A stretch of DNA of 5,808 nt from Oscillospiraceae bacterium (GTDB lineage Bacteria; Bacillota; Clostridia; UBA1381), in the NCBI GenBank assembly GCA_015068545.1, contig SVKH01000097.1, forward strand, positions 1 to 5,808, written 5' to 3'. The notes under the pieces are model-generated. The model had not been told where the DNA came from. It was given only the letters and a program-made list of their open reading frames with translations, and made no database searches. How positions within the stretch are numbered: position 1 is the stretch's first letter; the number at the start of each line of letters is the position of its first letter. The position numbers were made by a program, and so were the translations under genes. Below are positions 1-3,252 of the stretch, piece by piece.

Positions 1-162
1 ATAAAACAAACGGAAATTGTAAGGCAGATGCAGTTGATGGGAGTGGATATCACAAGAGAATCTTTGGTTAAGATTGAACGTGGTATCCAGCACATTTACG
101 CATCGCAACTCAGGGCTATCAAGGATATTCTGGATACGTCTTATGACGAATTGATAAAATAG
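1..162 (+). CDS. XRE-family helix-turn-helix regulator, C-terminal part (5' end outside window)
   Basis: Frame 1 is open from the left edge to a TAG at 160-162 and gives 53 residues. The visible part reads like the second half of a Cro/C1-type (XRE) DNA-binding domain: a helix with KQTEIVRQMQLMG, then the recognition-helix segment TRESLVKIERG, then SQLRAIKDILDTSYDELIK, matching the family pattern in which an E-L/I pair is followed by a small-residue turn, 'S-x-IE-x-G' and a closing 'L-x-V-S-x-D-E-L'. Such proteins are often only 70-120 residues long, so perhaps 20-60 residues are missing, but this cannot be seen. It would bind DNA in the cytoplasm as a dimer; its target and any effector are unknown. 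A terminator 58 bases downstream closes its transcript, so it is not in one operon with the deacetylase. The domain call is secure; the function beyond DNA binding is not. Confidence 0.8.
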   Translation: MKQTEIVRQMQLMGVDITRESLVKIERGIQHIYASQLRAIKDILDTSYDELIK

Positions 163-190
163 TGTTAAGAAACGGTCTGTGTGACGGTAG

Positions 191-218
191 TTGACATAAT
201 ATCCCTTTTATGTAAGAT
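191..218 (+). promoter_or_regulatory. Weak promoter-like element overlapping an inverted repeat
   Basis: TTGACA at 191-196 is a perfect -35 box. After 16 bases comes TAAGAT at 213-218, which matches only 4 of 6 bases of a -10 box. Within it, ACATAA (194-199) and TTATGT (208-213) form a 6-bp inverted repeat with an 8-base centre, which could be an operator. A transcript from here would start at about 225, inside the terminator hairpin, so it would give only a very short RNA. It may be a decayed promoter or chance in AT-rich DNA. Confidence 0.25.
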
Positions 219-220
219 AG

Positions 221-265
221 GGACGTAGTACTTTTTAACTATATAAAAGTTACTACGTCCTTTTT
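221..265 (+). terminator. Intrinsic terminator after the XRE regulator gene
   Basis: GGACGTAGTA (221-230) pairs perfectly with TACTACGTCC (251-260). The stem continues as CTTTT (231-235) with AAAAG (245-249), leaving one bulged T at 250 and a 9-base loop. A T5 tract follows at 261-265. The 15 paired positions with one bulge and the T-run make a strong Rho-independent terminator for the upstream regulator gene. The T-tract is only on the plus-strand side, so it acts mainly in that direction. Confidence 0.88.
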
Positions 266-346
266 GTATGTTCTACCAACTTTGTAAGTGTTTTTTCTGT
301 TGTCTAAATATATTTCCATTCTTGTTAAAAATCTCGTTAATATGTT

Positions 347-375
347 TTGACAAACGGAAAAATATGCGATATAAT
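347..375 (+). promoter_or_regulatory. Perfect-consensus sigma-A (sigma-70) promoter for the deacetylase gene
   Basis: TTGACA at 347-352 and TATAAT at 370-375 both match the housekeeping consensus exactly and are separated by the optimal 17 bases. Transcription would start at about 381-383, leaving an untranslated leader of about 140 nt before the ATG at 524. The region upstream is AT-rich, as expected of an UP-like element, but no specific activator or repressor site is recognisable. The promoter probably drives both the deacetylase and the acyltransferase genes. Confidence 0.85.
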
Positions 376-390
376 GAAGAAAAGTAGGTT

Positions 391-470
391 TTTTTGTCGA
401 TAAGGGAGTTATGGACACGCTATGATAGCATAAGTGCGGTTGGCGTAGGATTTTTAAATAGCGACAACAA
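391..470 (+). promoter_or_regulatory. Possible structured 5' leader of the deacetylase mRNA
   Basis: Within the roughly 140-nt leader, TTGTCG (394-399) can pair with CGACAA (462-467), closing a domain of about 75 nt. Inside it, CAC (416-418) pairs with GTG (434-436) and GCTA (419-422) with TAGC (426-429), with a bulge ATAA (430-433) on the 3' side and a TGA loop. I could not match it to a known riboswitch class. There is no T-tract hairpin before the gene, so any control would more likely act on translation or RNA stability than on termination. The stems are short and could be chance. Confidence 0.25.
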
Positions 471-510
471 ATCGATTGAAAATACATCTATCGAGAATTA
501 CATAAAGGGC

Positions 511-520
511 AAAGGGTGAT
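511..520 (+). promoter_or_regulatory. Ribosome binding site of the deacetylase gene
   Basis: AAAGGGTGAT matches the 16S rRNA-complementary sequence AGGAGGTGAT at 8 of 10 positions, including the unbroken GGTGAT end. It lies 3 bases before the ATG at 524, with the AGGG core 7 bases away. Together with the signal peptide that follows directly, it fixes 524 as the start. Confidence 0.75.
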
Positions 521-523
521 AAA

Positions 524-1864
524 ATGAAAAAATTCATTACTGTATTTTTAATAATCAGCATCATAATGGCAATGCTTGTGCCTACCACATTATATGCAGG
601 AATTGGAGATGTTATCGGATACGCAAAATACACCGATATTTCCGCTTACATAAACCATTATCCCATAACTTCCTATAACATAAACGACTATACGGTAGTT
701 GTGGCGGAAGATTTGCGGAATTATGGTTTTGATGTTGTATGGGATGGTAATAGCCGAACTCTTTCCATAACAAGAAATGAATTGGCAACAGAAATTGCAC
801 CATACGGAAGAGTTTACAAATATTCATCAGTTGCCGGCAGAGAGTCTGTTCCTTATGTGGCGACTGATATAAAAACATATGTGTACGGAAACTTTGTGGA
901 AAGCTTTAATATCAACGGACAAACCTGTATATACATTGATTCCTTGGCACCATATGGAAAAGTGGCTTGGGTGCCGGAAGTGCGAGCTATTAAGCTTTGG
1001 CTGGAAGGGTTACCAATGAAGGCATATGAACCTCTTACAGAAGCGCCTGTCACCATAATGTATGCACCGGATGGAAGAACATTAGTTGTGGAAAATTCGG
1101 AGGTTGAAGCATATAAAAACGTAGGATGGTTTGAAAACAAAAGTGATGTAACTGCTGTACTTGTTTCAAGTGACAAAAGGCGTATAGAGGTTTATAAAGC
1201 CGAAGTTGAGGCATACATAGCCCAAGGCTGGACACCGGTGCAGGCAAATACCATAGATCCTGCAAAGCCTATGGTTGCGGTAACTTTCGATGATGGCCCT
1301 AAGCCTGCTACTACAAACCGTATACTAGATACCTTAGAGTTTTACAATGCCTGTGCAACATTTTTCGTGCTAGGTAGCCTTGCGGAAGGTAACGCCGGTG
1401 TTCTTCTTAAAATGAAAGAGCTGGGTTGCCAAATAGGAAATCATACATACGATCACCCGCAATTAACCAAGCTATCATCGCAAAAGATTTCCTCCCAACT
1501 TGGCAGAACATCTGAGATAATTGCAAATATAACAGGTGCAAATCCTACTGCTATACGACCACCATACGGTGCATACAACAAAACCGTTTCATCGGTAGCA
1601 GGAGCACCACTGATTTTGTGGTCAATTGATACTCTAGACTGGAAATCGAGAAATGCAAATTCGGTAATTGATGCAGTTATGTCCAAGGTGAAGGACGGAG
1701 ATATAATTCTAATGCACGATATCTATAATTCCACTGCAACTGCGGCAGAGACTATAATTCCTGCTCTTATCCAAAGAGGATTCCAGCTTGTAACAGTAGA
1801 TGAGCTGGCATATTACAAGAATAAGCCAATGTCCCCTGGCAGTGCATATTCACAAATAAGATAA
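524..1864 (+). CDS. Secreted stalk-domain polysaccharide deacetylase (CE4/NodB)
   Basis: This 446-residue protein starts with a Sec signal peptide: MKK, a hydrophobic stretch to about residue 20 and a likely cut after LYA (about residue 25). Residues 36-84 and about 107-161 are two copies of the copper-amine-oxidase N-terminal-like 'stalk' fold (NINDYTVVVAEDLRNYGFDVVW, then NINGQT...LAPYGKVAW), thought to serve surface or glycan attachment; no enzymatic oxidase domain is present. Residues 176-202 and 209-237 are two shorter repeats, each with EVEAY-x3-GW. Residues 249-430 form a NodB domain with every catalytic motif intact: TFDDGP (254-259; base D256, metal ligand D257), HTYDH (307-311; metal ligands H307 and H311), RPPYG (345-349), DTLDW (369-373) and LMHD (396-399; acid H398). 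Family knowledge says this is a divalent-metal-dependent de-N- or de-O-acetylase acting outside the membrane on peptidoglycan, chitin-like or xylan-like polymers. The substrate cannot be read from the sequence. It has its own promoter and probably shares an mRNA with the acyltransferase 76 bases downstream. Confidence 0.93.
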   Translation: MKKFITVFLIISIIMAMLVPTTLYAGIGDVIGYAKYTDISAYINHYPITSYNINDYTVVVAEDLRNYGFDVVWDGNSRTLSITRNELATEIAPYGRVYKYSSVAGRESVPYVATDIKTYVYGNFVESFNINGQTCIYIDSLAPYGKVAWVPEVRAIKLWLEGLPMKAYEPLTEAPVTIMYAPDGRTLVVENSEVEAYKNVGWFENKSDVTAVLVSSDKRRIEVYKAEVEAYIAQGWTPVQANTIDPAKPMVAVTFDDGPKPATTNRILDTLEFYNACATFFVLGSLAEGNAGVLLKMKELGCQIGNHTYDHPQLTKLSSQKISSQLGRTSEIIANITGANPTAIRPPYGAYNKTVSSVAGAPLILWSIDTLDWKSRNANSVIDAVMSKVKDGDIILMHDIYNSTATAAETIIPALIQRGFQLVTVDELAYYKNKPMSPGSAYSQIR

Positions 1865-1940
1865 AAAAGGGAATTACATATAAGTATAACGTATTTATTC
1901 CAAAAGAAGATATAGTGTATAAAAAGCAGGTATTCGTAAA

Positions 1941-3038
1941 ATGACACAGTATGGGGATGGAATGATGGATAATATAAAAACTCGTATAGAGGTTAATCAT
2001 GCGTTTGATGTGGCAAAGCTGTTTCTATCCATAATGGTTATAGCCATACATATGAATCCTTTTGGCGTAGAACCTGCATTGAGAGTTGCCCAGTCGGCTA
2101 ATTTCTGGATTCATCAGTGGTTTTGCAGAATAGCTGTTCCTCTGTTCTTCGTTATGAGTGGATTTTTATTATACAGCAAATCGAACTTTAAGAATTTTGA
2201 TACTACATATACCAAAAAGTATTTTAAGCATATTCTAAAGCTGTATCTGCTGTGGTCGCTCATATATTTCCCGTTGGCGTTGATACAAATCTTGAGGGAT
2301 AGCAATGGGATATCTCATGGAATACTACAGTATATTTCTCGATTTATCTTTGCAGGAAGTTACAGACATCTATGGTATCTAAATGCTATACTGCCCAGTA
2401 TATGCCTGATATCTTTTATGTTACGAAAAGGCATTACTCCTAAGAGGATTGTGTTAATTTCATTTGCTTTCTATGTTTTAGGCTTATTAGGTGATGGATA
2501 CTATGGACTGACAGCGCCCTTGATAAAAATTCCGCTAGCTGAAAAAATTATCAGTACATACTATAATGTTTGCGGTACTACCCAAAACGGAATGTTTTTT
2601 GGATTGTTCTTCTTGTCTTTAGGCATGTATTTTTCGCAGGTGAAAATTAATATTTCTGCAAAAAAAGCACTATTGCTGTTTATATTTTCAATGGCTTTAC
2701 TTGCATGTGAGGTATTTATTATTACAAAATTCAAGATAGCCAAGGACTATGGTATTATGTTGTGTACGGTTCCGGCAGCAGGATCGTGCTTTCTGTTTCT
2801 TAATAGTTTAAGATTAAAGGACAGGAAAATATATAATAGAATGCGGGAAGCGAGTTCTTTTATATATTATAGCCATATATGGATAGGCTGGATAGTGTCT
2901 AATACACTCTCATTAATCAATGATAATCTTAAGAACACACCTGTGTATTTCTTGCTTACTGTAATTTTTTCCATAGTAGCTTCTGCGATGGTTTCTGTGC
3001 TGAAAAAGCGTTTTTCGTGGATAAAAATATTTATGTAA
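1941..3038 (+). CDS. Integral membrane acyltransferase-3 family protein (probable glycan O-acyltransferase)
   Basis: From the ATG at 1941 this is 365 residues, with about ten hydrophobic segments along its length. It has acyltransferase-3 hallmarks: the first membrane segment carries K26-x10-H37, the position of the family's R-x10-H motif with Lys in place of Arg; LFFVMSGFLLY (68-78) matches the F-F-x-x-S-G-F motif; HLWYL (143-147) matches the conserved H-L-W-F/Y-L; and the last helices have FIYYSHIWIGW (307-317). Known members transfer acetyl or other acyl groups from the cytoplasm to surface polysaccharides, peptidoglycan or lipids; a few are fused to other enzymes, which is not the case here. 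Start choice is uncertain. The ATG at 1941 has a weak AGCAGG 10 bases upstream, while the ATGs at 1962 and 1965 follow GGGGATGG (1953-1960), giving MMDNIK or MDNIK. The 76-base gap after the deacetylase has no hairpin, so cotranscription is likely. The acceptor is unknown. Confidence 0.88.
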   Translation: MTQYGDGMMDNIKTRIEVNHAFDVAKLFLSIMVIAIHMNPFGVEPALRVAQSANFWIHQWFCRIAVPLFFVMSGFLLYSKSNFKNFDTTYTKKYFKHILKLYLLWSLIYFPLALIQILRDSNGISHGILQYISRFIFAGSYRHLWYLNAILPSICLISFMLRKGITPKRIVLISFAFYVLGLLGDGYYGLTAPLIKIPLAEKIISTYYNVCGTTQNGMFFGLFFLSLGMYFSQVKINISAKKALLLFIFSMALLACEVFIITKFKIAKDYGIMLCTVPAAGSCFLFLNSLRLKDRKIYNRMREASSFIYYSHIWIGWIVSNTLSLINDNLKNTPVYFLLTVIFSIVASAMVSVLKKRFSWIKIFM

Positions 3039-3073
3039 AATTTAAAGCGATGCATAAGAAAATGTCAAAAAAA

Positions 3074-3087
3074 GACGTAGCACTTTT
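3074..3087 (+). repeat. Second copy of the GACGTAGYACTTTT motif
   Basis: GACGTAGCACTTTT at 3074-3087 differs by one base from GACGTAGTACTTTT at 222-235, the 5' arm of the terminator after the XRE gene. Here no complementary 3' arm follows, so it cannot form that hairpin. Both copies are intergenic, downstream of a plus-strand gene. It could be a remnant of a dispersed terminator-type repeat or a coincidence. Confidence 0.3.
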
Positions 3088-3102
3088 AGATAATATCCTA
3101 AC

Positions 3103-3130
3103 AAAAAAAGCGACCGAAGTCGCTTTTTTT
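3103..3130. terminator. Bidirectional intrinsic terminator between convergent genes
   Basis: The element is fully symmetric: A7 (3103-3109), GCGAC (3110-3114), loop CGAA (3115-3118), GTCGC (3119-3123), T7 (3124-3130). The GC stem of 5 bp extends to 12 bp through the A/T flanks. Read on either strand it gives a hairpin followed by seven U residues, so it can end the acyltransferase transcript (stop at 3038) and the minus-strand deacetylase transcript (stop at 3183). Confidence 0.92.
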
Positions 3131-3167
3131 GATTTAAAGATTTAATATCTTGCAAGGATGCAGACTA

Positions 3168-3252
3168 TTTCGCCGTCCACTATCATAAATCCGCAGGTTG
3201 AGCATAGCTTTCAGGATAAGCTACGTAATTTTCACCGTCGATTATCATATAT
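3168..3252. repeat. Imperfect direct repeat straddling the stop codon of the minus-strand gene
   Basis: Bases 3168-3190 and 3230-3252 agree at 19 of 23 positions with a 62-base offset. On the minus strand the upstream copy encodes MIIDGE near the protein's C-terminus (residues 849-854). The downstream copy, in another frame and largely past the stop, would encode MIVDGE followed by IVCILARY and a TAA. The offset is not a multiple of three, so the second copy is not translated as part of the annotated protein. Confidence 0.5.

Noticed and set aside
1..270. Edge of a mobile element, suggested by the XRE regulator
   Set aside because: There is no integrase, transposase, relaxase, target duplication or tRNA-type attachment site in the window; an XRE fragment alone is not enough.
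411..425. Leader peptide MDTL in the 5' leader
   Set aside because: AGGGAG lies only 2 bases before the ATG, too close for good initiation, and a four-residue peptide has no recognisable control role.
239..487. 82-residue minus-strand reading frame in the intergenic region
   Set aside because: It runs antisense through the terminator hairpin and the consensus promoter, has no clear ribosome binding site and resembles no protein family.
382..510. c-di-GMP-II, c-di-AMP (ydaO) or guanidine riboswitch in the leader
   Set aside because: GGACAC-hairpin-AAGTGCGG faintly recalls a c-di-GMP-II arm, but the conserved upstream pseudoknot segment and the closing stem are absent. The ydaO and guanidine conserved blocks are not present either.
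853..1176. 107-residue minus-strand reading frame
   Set aside because: It lies wholly inside the deacetylase gene, whose own frame has clear domains; it is a shadow frame.
1865..1940. Separate promoter for the acyltransferase gene
   Set aside because: There are TATA-like stretches (for example near 1911-1924), but no credible -35 box at a proper distance, so cotranscription with the deacetylase is simpler.
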